Shown one piece after another: positions 40,885 through 50,910 of a stretch of DNA of 64,000 nt. How positions within the stretch are numbered: position 1 is the stretch's first letter; the number at the start of each line of letters is the position of its first letter. The translations under genes were made by a program, and so were the position numbers. Below the pieces are notes generated by a model, which saw only the letters and a list, made by a program, of their open reading frames with translations, searched no databases and was not told the DNA's origin. This stretch comes from Pyropia yezoensis (lineage: Eukaryota; Rhodophyta; Bangiophyceae; Bangiales; Bangiaceae), in assembly GCA_009829735.1 (NCBI GenBank), contig CM020619.1, positions 17,055,816 to 17,119,815 on the forward strand, in the 5' to 3' direction.

Positions 40885-43800
40885 AGGGGTACTTCCCTGG
40901 TAGATGAGTGAACCTGCGAATTGTAGGCGGTCGTAAGAATTGAAAAGTATTGGTCCCACGTTTTCACGTGCTCACTCACGTAGTGGCGCAGCTGTCGAAC
41001 AATAGTTTTGTTGAAGCTCTCCACCTGCCCATTAGTTTGTGGGTGGTAGGGGGTGGCATAGTTTGCCTGAACCCCCAACATATCCAGCACTCCCTGAAAC
41101 AGTACGGACGCAAACTGCGGTCCGTTGTCCGACAGTGTACTGTCCGGGATGCCATAGGCGGCAACCCAGTGATCTAGGAAGGCTGACACGACCGACATGG
41201 CCGTGATCTCTGCCAGAGGGATCGCTCGCGTAAGTTTCGTGAAGCGATCGCAGATGACCAGGAGGTACTGGTTGCCATCCTCGATCACTGCCCAAGGATG
41301 TCCATTTCCAACGCGGCAAAGGGCTCCTTGGCCGGGAACAGTAACATAGCCGTGGTGGGCCGCCGTTCCATCAGACGGTTCTGCGCACAACTTGTGCAGG
41401 CAGGCACCGAACTGTAGATGTCGACCACCATGGACGGCCAGTAGTAGCTGGTCCTCAGGGTCTGGTACAGTTTACTAGACCCCAGGTGTCCACCTGTGGG
41501 AGCGTTATGCTCCCTCTCACGGATACTGTCCTTGAGGGATGCGGGGACGACAAGTTGTTCAGTCCCCTGAATTACCCCCCTCCTCAAGAGGAGGCCATCG
41601 TCCCCGACAAAGAACCGCGTCTCCGCCACCGTATCTAGCGTATCCCTCTGCGACTTGCAGAAGGAGTCTTCGGCCCGGGCCTTCACCACCTCGTCCAGGG
41701 ACAGGGGCAAGTACTTCTTGTTCCCTGGCGCCTCAGGGTCCAACGCCTGACCCGAGCGCGTGACTACCCCCACGATGGGGATGTCATCATCGACTGAGTT
41801 AGTTTCCAGCCCCTCGGTAGGTACCCGAGAAAGGCCGTCGGCTAGGGCATGTTGCCTGCCGGGACGGTACTCAATATCAAATTTGAAGGGTGCCAGTCGC
41901 ACCCTCCACCTGTTGAGGCGTGTGTTCGTGCAATCCGTCTTGAATATGAACTGCAACGCGCGGTGGTCACAGCGGATGAGGAACTTCTCACCCTTTAGGT
42001 ACTGACGAAGTGACGTCACCGCCCACACCACTGCGAGTCCTTCCAACTCGGTGACTCCATAGTTCTTCTCAGCCGAGTTCAGCCCCTTGCTGAAGTATCC
42101 TACCGGCAAGTACTCCTTGTCCGGCTTCTGCTGAAGCAACACACAACCAAGTTGGTCGTAGCTAGCATCCACGTCTAAGATGTAGTGGCCTCCCAACCTG
42201 GGAATAGCCAAGATAGGGGGCTTGAGTAGTAGATCCCGCAGAGTCTCAAGGGATTCCTCCTCCACCCGACTTGGGGGAGGCAGGTTCTTCGGTAGCGTTG
42301 AGCTAACTAGCTCATTCAGCGGCTTCGCCACCTTGGCGAAGCCATTGGTGAAACGTCGGTACAAGTTACACATCCCGAGGAAGCTCCTCATCTGGGTCTG
42401 GGTCCGGAGGTACTGAGCCTTACGGATGGCTCTCAAGTTCTTCTCATTGACACTGAGGCGCCCCGTACGGACAACACGTCCCAAGTATTCCACCTCCTGA
42501 GTGAAGAGGTGGCACTTGCTCGCCTTCAGTGACACACCGGCGTCAGCAAGTAGCTGGAACACCTGACCAAGATTGCCAATGTGCTCCTCCGGACTTCGGG
42601 AGAACACAATGATATCGTCTAAGTACACAAGACAGATCTGCCACCGTACTCCGGCCGGAATCATGTCCATGGCGCGCTGGAAAGTTCCCGGCGCGTTGCA
42701 CAGTCCAAACGGTAGTCGTTTGCACTGGTAGGTACCACAGTGACAGGTAAAGGTAGTTTTATGCCTGTCTTCCAGGGCAATTGGAATTTTCCAATACCCC
42801 GCGTTACAGTCTAGGGTAGAGAACACGTTTGCTTCCCCCAGAGCGTCCACACAGTCGTCCATCCTAGGTAGGAGATAACTGTCCTTCACCGTGCTCTCGT
42901 TGAGCTTACGGTAGTCGATACAAAACCGTGGGGTCCCATCAACTTTGGGGACAATGACCACCGGACTCGCCCACTCGGCGTTGCTGGGCTCAATCACATC
43001 GAGGGCCTCCATGCGAGCGACTTGCTCCTTGACGAAGGCCCTTGAACGGGGTCCTCCCCTATACGGTTGTTGACGTATAGGGGGTGCATCGGGTTTCAAC
43101 TCGATCCGGTGTTCAGTAGCTCTCATGAGTTCCAATTGACCATCCCACAACTTCTGATATTGGTCCATGAGACGTTCAACTCGAACCCTCAACTTGGGTG
43201 GAACGTTCTCCATGTTCACATGGGGCCCAGGAGAGGCGGCCGGCTTGGCTTGGTGCTTCTCCTTTCCAGACTTCGGGTCGCTACTCGCGCCCGCGTTGAG
43301 GGTGACCGTTACTACTGGTCCCTCATTATGGTCGATATAGCCGAACTTGCGTCCCGACTTGAAGTACTTGGGCGAAGAGCTCAGGTTCATCACCTGAACC
43401 CTCCACGGGACTCCGGCTTTGGAGTCCATCGTGCCAAGGGCAACATGCCCTTGGTGCTTACGAGCAAGGCGGGGGCTAGGGTGCACCAACCCGTTCCCCG
43501 TATAATCAGTTACAACGTTAACGTGCGCCACCGAGTTGGGGGGCAACGTGACCTTACGGGCTAAACGCAGGGTAGCAGTAAACCCTTCTCTCACGGAGCA
43601 AACAGGCTTCGACTGTGAAACTGTCCCAGGAGCCACAGACTTTCCCTTACCAAGGATGGGGATGGTCTCCCCATTCATCAACTTGACCCAATACTCCGGG
43701 CCACAAATCAGAGGCACTTGTGTTACAACATAAGGGGTACCCCGAAGCAGGGGTACCGATACATTCTCGACTACTCCATAGGTCACGTCGACCTCATGGG

Positions 43801-44194
43801 TTCCCAACCTAGTTGGTAGGGTCACGGCCCCAACAATGGGAAGCACCCCACCATTGATGTCAATCACATGGTCGGCCTTAGACCTCCAGCGTTGGAGCTT
43901 CACCTTCTTGGGTAACAGCGACTTGCGTATCAAAGAGGCTCCTGAACCGGTATCAAGTACGATACGGGCACAACAGGCACGGCCGGGGGCTAGTTGCACC
44001 CGGCCAGCCACCTGGAAGTTCTCACCCGTCAGCACCGCGATGACCCGACGTGGGTTTACGTTCTTGGGGAGCCCAACCCGAGGTGGGCGGACTCCCTTAG
44101 GTCGGCGCAGTATCCGGCAGGGTTGGTTCGTCCTCTTGACCCACTTGGCCGAGGCTGCCGTTGTGAGCTTACGACGGCCAGCTCCAACGGTCAT
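40885..44194 (-). pseudogene. gypsy-1 pol, main segment
   Basis: It carries a protease motif (VLDTGSGASLIRKSLLP), reverse transcriptase (LPFGLCNAPGTFQRAMD, LVYLDDIIVFS), RNase H (LDVDASYDQLGCVLLQQ, ADGLSRV), and the integrase zinc finger and core (LSDNGPQFASV, QTNGQVESFNKTI). The left end is the gypsy-3 insertion site. It is broken in about two further places. Confidence 0.88.
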
Positions 44195-46023
44195 TCGCTT
44201 CCCGCCGACTTGGCGTCGGAATCCGAGGGCGAAGGGGAAGACGACGAGTCCGAGGACGACGTGTCCGCCCCCTCCGCCGAGGGTGTGGCGACCGCCACTA
44301 CCGGTCGAGGTCCACCCTCGCGGCGTGAACGTACTTCGTTCGTAGCCGTCTTCTTACTTGCATTCTTAACGAGTTGTTGAATGCGTTTACTCAACATAGG
44401 GCAATGATATGCCCAGTGTCCATCGGAGTTGCAGTTCCAACACCAATGGTCAGTTCCCGGAGTAGTCTCCCCGACTTGGGAAGTAGATGAGGTACCCTGG
44501 GAAGTTCCCACGGCAGCTACTACCTCATCCTTGCGGATACGGCGTACCTCTCGTGGCTCTCTGGCCTGGCGCGCCTCCTCTCGCTCCTTGGCCAACTCGG
44601 CCTGACGCTCCTGGCGTTGTTCCTCCCTCAACTTGCGGTAGGCCTCACCTCTGCGGTAGGCAAACCTGGCCAACTCGGCTAGGGTCGCACGGGCAGTATT
44701 ATGCTCCCGGGTCTCCATACGGACTGACCAATGGAGTCCCTCCACAAACCAACTCTTCACCACAGCTTGTGGATGAAGAAAGCCTCAAAGATTATTGAGC
44801 TTACGGACCCGCTCCGCAAAGGACAACTCGTCCTCAGTCTCGTCTTGATGAGCTTGCGTAAACTCCTCGACTTGAGAAGCCAACGCGGCTTCATCCAGCA
44901 TAGCTCTCAACAACCAGTTTACGAGCTTCAAGTAGGACGTCACCTCACCAGCGCCTCCACTTGAGGAACTGGGCATGACGGACATGAGTTCTGTCCGTAG
45001 GTCGCCCTTGGTAAACTCCTGTAGCATGTAGAAAGCCATGCTTTCACTTATGGCATTTTCGTAACAGGCTTTTGTGAAACGACGTAGAAGCTCAAAGACA
45101 CGGAGGGGAGGAGTTCCATCCCACTCCGCTTTGTGCCCAAAAGAGTGAAGTGCACTCTTCTTGGGACGACCCATAGCTCGGGCCTGAAGAGGACCGTACG
45201 CCACCGACTTGTTGTGGAGCGCGTAGGTCTCACAGTCAAAGATCCTCTGATAGACCGGGTTGGCGACCTGGATCTTGGGCGGCACCTCACGTTGAGGGAA
45301 AAGCCGCTGAGGAAATGGGGTGAGTTGACCCGCAGTGCCTGTCGTCTGCCGCGGCGAGCTTGGTGTAGCCACCGGCGTTTCCGAGGGGAATTCCCCCGTA
45401 AAGGGCGTGCGCCCCACCGAGAATGGTGTGGCTCCCTCGTTGGGAGTCACAGGGGTCGCCCCCGGTTCGGGGCGACCCGAGACAGGCGTAGGGAGGGATT
45501 CCCCCTGCGTCTGCGGGCTCGAAAGCCCCAATCCGGTCTGGACATTGAGACCTTCTGGCAAGCTCGCCACAATCTGATTCAGAATGGTATTTGTCATCGT
45601 GACCACCAGGTCCGGCAAAGTCTGCCGCAACACATTGGTCGCCTCCCGACGGACAGTTTCCGCGAGGAGTGGATTATGGACTCCAGTTGAGTCTCGGTCC
45701 GCCTCCGGGAGTCCACCTGAGGGGTAACCACGATCCTCAGAGGTCTCAACCGGGGGCATGGGCGCGAGCCCATCGCCGACCAACGGAGGTCCCCCGTCCT
45801 CCGAAAGCCTATTCGGCGACGGCTTCAAGCCAAAGTTGGCTCCAACCCGAGTGGATCCCGCGGGGACAGTCCTCTCACATTGGGACGTTCCCGTTGAGTG
45901 TACCACACGGTGGCCGGACTTCGGCCCACAAACATCAGAAGTGTCACCCGAATGAACTCCCGACTGAGTCGAGGTGGCCTGTCGCCCGCCCGTACTCCCA
46001 GTCCTGTTGGCTTGAGGGACCAC
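44191..46023 (-). pseudogene. gypsy-1 gag
   Basis: It has a Pro/Gly/Thr-rich leader, a capsid-like core (VFELLRRFTKACYENAISES, EVTSYLKLVNWLLRA) and a knuckle CWNCNSDGHWAYHC. The region is split by about one break. Its core is homologous to gag of gypsy-2 and gypsy-3. Confidence 0.85.
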
Positions 46024-46237
46024 CGTCCCTCTGCGACCCCAGGTACACCTACCTGTGTCTCACCAGTATTCAAAGGCACTGAAGTACGTGCGTCACCCGT
46101 GTACTCCCCAGACGACGGGGGGTCCGAACCAGCCATGTCGGCCGACGATCCGTAAGACACGATCCAAATCAACCGTTCCTCTGAAACAGAGGGCCCCCTA
46201 CACCCGGGTGCACCCGGAGGTAAAGTTTACCTCGATC

Positions 46238-46255
46238 CACTGCTGCTCCACCAAA
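46238..46255 (-). promoter_or_regulatory. Primer-binding site of gypsy-1
   Basis: On the minus strand TTTGGTGGAGCAGCAG follows the 5' LTR at once. It is identical in its core to the gypsy-3 site. Confidence 0.65.
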
Positions 46256-46724
46256 TGTGGCAAACACCACTCGCACACGCGACACCCAAGTTGGGGCGGT
46301 GCGCAAGGGCTGCCTCCCGTGTCGGGGGAACCGGAAGAAGTGCAAGTCGCACACACACTGTCCCTGTTGTGGGGCAATCCCCCCACTGACAAACAAGAAG
46401 ATGGTGTGTGGGCCAACAGTTTCTTGGTCGGAACGGGGAAGCGAGGCCAAGCCCCGCTGTCCCTCCCCTTATCCCCCCAGGGTCCCCTCAGAATCTCGCC
46501 ACTCAGAATCTCCCACCCCAGCACCTGCCCACCGGGCCACACGAAAATTCAAGACGATAAATGCAGAAAACCCTCAAATCCACGTTGGATTTACAACTAA
46601 GCTAACTATCCCAGACTTAGAGAATATGGACCCAAATGCAGGGGGAAGAACGGGTCAGGCTAGTGGCCTGCCGCCCCTTGCATGGAACGTGTTGCCCTCC
46701 TACATGGGGGTCAATACTGCCACA
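46256..46724 (-). repeat. 5' LTR of gypsy-1
   Basis: A 469-bp copy of 18433-18900, differing at about ten positions. Its outer end runs straight into the minisatellite. Confidence 0.9.
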
Positions 46725-47007
46725 CCCCTGGGGGCACCATGGGGAGAGGGGCCAGGTGCCCCTGGGGGCGCCATGGGGGGGGGGCTCAGGTGCCCCTGGG
46801 GGCACCATGGGGGGCGGGGGCTAGGTGCCCCTGGGGGCGCCATGGGGGGCAGGCCCAGGTGCCCCTGGGGGCGCCATGGGGGGGGGGCCCAGGTGCCCCT
46901 GGGGGCGCCATGGGGGGGATCCCAGGTGCCCCTGGGGGCGCCATGGGGGGGCGGCCGAGGTGCCCCTGGGGGCGCCATTTGGGGGGGGGCCCAGGTGCCC
47001 CTGGGGG
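46725..47007. repeat. GC-rich minisatellite of 33-35 bp units
   Basis: About eight to nine units share the core GTGCCCCTGGGGGCGCCATG, followed by a variable G-rich stretch. The core contains the palindromes GGGGGCGCC and GGCGCC, and the G runs could form quadruplexes. All plus-strand frames are open (Gly/Pro/Trp-rich), so apparent ORFs here have no meaning. It starts exactly at the gypsy-1 LTR edge. Confidence 0.92.
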
Positions 47008-47544
47008 TGTGCTTGATGGTGTACAAGAAAGCTTGTTTCACTTGCCACGTACTGCCCCTAACCGAGGTGACGTATAGACCACAGCCCGCTCTAAAAGTCG
47101 TTTTTGAAAGCGTCTCCTCGCGCAGTGCGTGTGTTGGCGGATGGCCTCAACGTAGTGTCAAGCAGGACGGACACGCTCCACGACCAGGCGAGGACGCGCT
47201 GCGGCCTTCAAGTGGCCGTAAGTAGCTCCACAACTCCTTCTGGGGCGTGTGCTGGAGGTGCCTCGAGTGCGCGCATGTGCCACCACCCCCCCCCCCCAGA
47301 CGTGCCAAGAACGAAGGTTCTGGTTCTTACTGGGTGCTCCTGGGCGAATATTTTCTGTACTAGATTGGAAGAATACTGTGGAAAAAGGGGGTTAGTACAC
47401 AGATATTCGCGGTCGCGATCTTGTACTGGGGGCCGTTTCAGCCGAAATGAAATCAATCTGGGGTTCGTGGTGCAACGGGCCTCAGCACGCCCCAGTAAAC
47501 AGGGTTGAGAGGTCATAACTGCCATGTCAAAATTATTAAGTAAG
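47008..47544. other. No gene seen
   Basis: Composition falls towards AT-richer from left to right. It holds one C run near 47290. No ORF with recognisable protein character was found. Confidence 0.4.
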
Positions 47545-48023
47545 TTATCGCGAAATTAAACGATCACGAGGCTGCGTGTTCATAATTATCAAACGGTCGA
47601 CTCCGTGTCCCTGGATCCGTGTGAGCCCCCTCCGCTGCGCCATCGTGCTCGATGGGAAAGATGCGATAGCCATGAACGCGACCACCGTGGCGGCGACAGT
47701 CACCTGTGACAGGCATCCTGTCCCCCACTCGAAGGCACTCGCAGCGAAGGCGAGGAGGCGCCTCTCAGCTGCATGGCCACCACCGATGTTGGCGTCCTTT
47801 CCACCGCCGACGTTGTCCCGCGCATCGACGGCCACATCGGCGAACAGGCTGCACTCCGCGCGAGGGCGGCGAGGCCCGACGCCGTGCGCGTGGCAACCTC
47901 CCTGTAGGCGATGCGCCCGTCATCGGCTGGGAAAAAGGGCGCTACGTTGGTGCGAATGTCGGGAGGGCGGTCGCAGTCACCATCAGGCGGCTCATCCTCG
48001 TCACCACGGACGAGGTCAGCCAT
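47545..48023 (-). pseudogene. Possible decayed host gene fragment
   Basis: The upstream part on the minus strand reads MADLVRGDEDEPPDGDCDRP and then ADDGRIAYREVATRTASGLA. Near 47840 the sensible reading seems to move to another frame: DVAVDARDNVGGGKDANIGG, then a helix and a hydrophobic stretch VTVAATVVAFMAIASF. A single membrane segment is possible. The plus strand is also open here, so the call rests on composition only. No family recognised. Confidence 0.25.
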
Positions 48024-48109
48024 CTCCAGTCGGCCTGTGCTTTAATTTGGAACACGTGTCAAGAAACGTGGCGATAGTTATCATTTGATAATTTTATCAA
48101 TATCGCATA

Positions 48110-48349
48110 ATGTTACTCATGATCGATGGTTTCTTGAAATATAACAACCCTGCCAGTAAGCCCCAGTACGAGTGGTACCTTTTCGCGACGATGGCGGAAG
48201 GTCCTCTTGCAACATCCCTGGTACAAAACGAGACCGAGAAACAAGATATCCATCGAGATCTGTTCCTTCTGATTTTCTATTGGCTGAAAGACGATCTCGA
48301 TACGAAACAGCAGAGTCGTTTAGAGGCTCTGTTGATGCTGTTTGAGTAG
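48110..48349 (+). CDS. Small 79-residue protein of unknown function, AT-rich
   Basis: The ORF is complete, ATG to TAG, and ends LEALLMLFE. Its residue mix is balanced and unlike the Ala/Gly/Arg shadows elsewhere, with a likely helical second half (HRDLFLLIFYWLKDDLDTKQ). GC content is much lower than in the neighbouring host genes. An AT palindrome-like stretch (TTATCATTTGATAA) lies 35 bp upstream. It could be a genuine small gene, an exon, or a fragment of a transferred or mobile sequence. I do not recognise it. Confidence 0.4.
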   Translation: MLLMIDGFLKYNNPASKPQYEWYLFATMAEGPLATSLVQNETEKQDIHRDLFLLIFYWLKDDLDTKQQSRLEALLMLFE

Positions 48350-48885
48350 TAGTTGTCCAACTCACCTCGTATTTACTAGCTGCGCTTGGCCTCTGGAAGC
48401 GCTGCGCGGCAAGACTCTGACCGACCACCCTCGGCACGCCAGCGTTCCGCGCCAATCGCCGTTGGCGCGGAACCGGGGCGGCGCGCAAAAGGCCGTGGCA
48501 GCCGCGACCCAAGGAACCCTCCCCCCCCCCCTCCGCCCCATACCTCTACCCCACCTCCGCCGACGAGCGACTGTCGTTGCACGTCAGGCACGCGCGCCGC
48601 TTTTATTCCTCTCACCCTAGTTTTTCTCTTCGTGTGGTTACGTGACTACACCGGCGGCGCCGCTGTCGGCGCACAGGTATGCGCGCGGGCCTCCTCCCGG
48701 CCGCAACCCGGAGCGTGTCGTTGGCATTACGTGGGGCCACCGCAGCTCCCGCCGCCCGCCCGCTTCCGTTTGCGTCCCATTCTCAACGTACGTCTTGGCA
48801 GCTGCGCTGCTCGCTGCGCCGCTTCCACCTGCGCAACAGTCCCCCTGCCCCATCCCTCTCCCCGCCTGTCCTGGCTGCAAGCGCT
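48350..48885. other. Upstream region of the HARE-HTH gene
   Basis: It rises abruptly in GC. An in-frame ATG at 48679 would add 69 residues resembling an Arg/Ser-rich presequence (MRAGLLPAATRSVSLALRG) to the next gene. CAGGTATGC at 48673-48681 could instead be a splice donor within a 5' untranslated leader, with an AG acceptor just before the ATG at 48886. Confidence 0.4.
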
Positions 48886-50910
48886 ATGGCTGTCGGCCGC
48901 GGCGGTCGCGGTCGCGGTCGTGGCCGCGGTCGCGGCCGTGGTCTCGGCCGCGGCGGCCGTGGCGGCGCGGTCGGTGCGCCCCCGCTCTCCACCTCCTCCC
49001 CTTTGCCTGATACTGTTGGTGTGCCCCCGCCTTTCATCCCCCCGCCGGCTGATGATGTGGCGGGGGTGGCAGGGGCAGGGAAGGCGGCAGCGGGCAGCCG
49101 TATCGGCGACGACACTGGTGCAACCTCCCCCTCCAATTCACCCCGCCTCCCTGAGGGGGGCTCGGCCACCGATGCCCGCCCCCCACCTTCCGACGCTGCC
49201 ACCTGTGTGGGCGTTGCCAGTGGGTTGGACCCACAAGACGCGGTGGCCATCTTTGGGGAGTCAGAGGACGAGGAGGAGGCTGCCGCGGTCGCTGCCGCCA
49301 TCCAAGAGGCTGCCCGGTTGTGGGTGGCTGTTGAAAAGGAGCGGCGGGTGGCCGAGGCGGCACGCCGCGCCGCCGACGAGGCTACCCAGACGGCGTCGGC
49401 CGCCGCTGCCGCGGCGGTTGAGAGGCGGCGGCGAAAGCGCAAACGCCGTGGTGGCGGCGGCGGCGGCAGTGGTGACGGTGCCGGCGGCGGGGCAGAAGGC
49501 GCAGGGGAGCGGCGCAAGAAGAAGCGCAAGGAGCGTGGGGAGCGGTCGTCGCGTGACCACGGCAGCGGCAGCGGGCGGGGCCATGTCGGCCGTGGCGGTG
49601 GGGAGGCGGCCGCGGCGGTGGACGGCAGCACCAGGGGGGGAAGGGAGGGCGGCGCGGACGGCGGTTCCGGCTACACGGAGCCTAGGAAGCACGCGCACCG
49701 GCGGCGCGAGGCGGCTGACCTCGATGGGGCCAGCGGCGGTGACGGGGTGCACGCCCGTGCCAAGCGCGCCAAGCGTCGACCTGCCGTCGGCGAGGGAGTG
49801 GACGGCACCCCCAGCGAGGCCGCCGCCGACAATGACCGTCGCGGCCATCGCGTCCACACCCCTGACGGTCACTCCCACCACTCCCGCCACCGCCACGACA
49901 AGTCCACGGCCGAAGGAGAGGCTGCCGCCGTCCCAGCCGAAAAAGGAGGGTCTACCGACGGTGCGGTGTCTGGTGAGACGGCGGGGGGGGGGTCGGCTAC
50001 GCACGGGCGACTGCGACCTCGCGGCCCGCTCGCGTCCTCGGCGCCCCCCACTGACGGTCGCAACCGTGGCAGCCACACCGTGGACGGTGCTGGGGGCTCG
50101 GCGGGCGATAAGGCTGCCGACTGCGGCGTCGGTGCCTCCAATGACCGGGGCTTGGCCGCTGTTGCCGTTACCGCCATCGCTGACGAAGCTGGCAATGGCC
50201 CCGAGAGCGACCCAGCGTCGCCTCGGCGACGCCCGGCCAAGACGGCCGCGCCCTCCCCCGGCGGTCGCCCTCGACGGGAGCGGTCCGTGCGGCAGTCCCC
50301 CGGGGGCGAGCCCGCCCCCGACAATGATGGCGGCGAAGAGGTGGCGGAGGGCGGCTCCGGCAGCGGCCGGGCGGGGGCCCCCCGCGTACGGCGGCGGTCG
50401 TCGTTGGCGTCACCCCCCCTGGCGGCCACCGCGGGCGGGTCGGCGTCCAAGCGCCCCCGGCGGGCGGCCGCCGCGGTCGCGGCCGCCGCAACGGCCGCGA
50501 CGGCGGCTGACGAGCGGGGCGGCCCCGCGGCTGCCACGCCCAGCAGGCGCCCCAAGCGGACCGCCGCTGCCGCAGCCGCAGTGGCCATCCGGGCCGACGA
50601 CGCGGCCGCCGGCGACGACGACGTGGCCGACGCTGACGACGCGTCGCCGCAGCGGGGCGGGCGCCTCTCCCTCCTTCGGATTGCCGAGATTTTGCTGTCG
50701 AGGGAGCAGCAGCCCATGACGGCGCAGCAGGTGATTGACATGGCCATTGCAGAGGGCATGTACAAGACCAAGAGCAAGAAGCCCAAGAACTCGCTGGCCA
50801 CCGTGCTGTCCTCGCAGCGCGCCAAGGTGCGGTCGGGGGAGATCCCGTGCACATTTTTCCACACTGCGGAGGGCGGCAAGTTGGAGTACAACCCAGAGGG
50901 GCGCGGCTGA
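48886..50910 (+). CDS. Nuclear protein with N-terminal RGG box and C-terminal HARE-HTH domain
   Basis: 674 residues from the ATG at 48886. An Arg/Gly repeat (RGGRGRGRGRGRGRGLGRGG) opens the protein, an RGG box that in other proteins binds RNA. A helical Glu/Ala segment with coiled-coil character lies at about 128-172. Several basic clusters suit nuclear localisation (RRRRKRKRR near 179, RRKKKRKER near 209, KRAKRRPA near 295). A long disordered Ala/Ser/Asp region follows. At 594-674 is a HARE-HTH winged helix (LLRIAEILLSREQQPMTAQQ, then IAEGMYKTKSKKPKNSLATV), the domain of ASXL and other chromatin proteins. That domain is intact. A chromatin or transcription role is inferred from it. The upstream in-frame ATG at 48679 is an alternative start. 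Confidence 0.78.
   Translation: MAVGRGGRGRGRGRGRGRGLGRGGRGGAVGAPPLSTSSPLPDTVGVPPPFIPPPADDVAGVAGAGKAAAGSRIGDDTGATSPSNSPRLPEGGSATDARPPPSDAATCVGVASGLDPQDAVAIFGESEDEEEAAAVAAAIQEAARLWVAVEKERRVAEAARRAADEATQTASAAAAAAVERRRRKRKRRGGGGGGSGDGAGGGAEGAGERRKKKRKERGERSSRDHGSGSGRGHVGRGGGEAAAAVDGSTRGGREGGADGGSGYTEPRKHAHRRREAADLDGASGGDGVHARAKRAKRRPAVGEGVDGTPSEAAADNDRRGHRVHTPDGHSHHSRHRHDKSTAEGEAAAVPAEKGGSTDGAVSGETAGGGSATHGRLRPRGPLASSAPPTDGRNRGSHTVDGAGGSAGDKAADCGVGASNDRGLAAVAVTAIADEAGNGPESDPASPRRRPAKTAAPSPGGRPRRERSVRQSPGGEPAPDNDGGEEVAEGGSGSGRAGAPRVRRRSSLASPPLAATAGGSASKRPRRAAAAVAAAATAATAADERGGPAAATPSRRPKRTAAAAAAVAIRADDAAAGDDDVADADDASPQRGGRLSLLRIAEILLSREQQPMTAQQVIDMAIAEGMYKTKSKKPKNSLATVLSSQRAKVRSGEIPCTFFHTAEGGKLEYNPEGRG

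Larger units (their letters stand above)
18433..46724 (-). mobile_element. gypsy-1: Ty3/Gypsy chromovirus carrying two inner elements
   Basis: LTRs lie at 18433-18900 (3') and 46256-46724 (5'), and the coding strand is minus. Without its two inner insertions it is about 9.4 kb. Parts on the minus strand are gag (44191-46023), pol (40885-44194) and the distal pol segment with a chromodomain (31040-31711). A further ORF lies on the plus strand between pol and the 3' LTR. Gypsy-2 sits in the antisense ORF and gypsy-3 sits in pol. It is broken: two insertions plus about three smaller breaks. The LTRs differ at about ten positions in 468, so it is the oldest of the three. No target duplication is seen (GTCGG on the left, CCCCT on the right). 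Confidence 0.9.

Noticed and set aside
46725-47007. Regular spaced repeats resembling a CRISPR array
   Set aside because: The units are directly tandem with no unique spacers, and the DNA is eukaryotic. It is a minisatellite.
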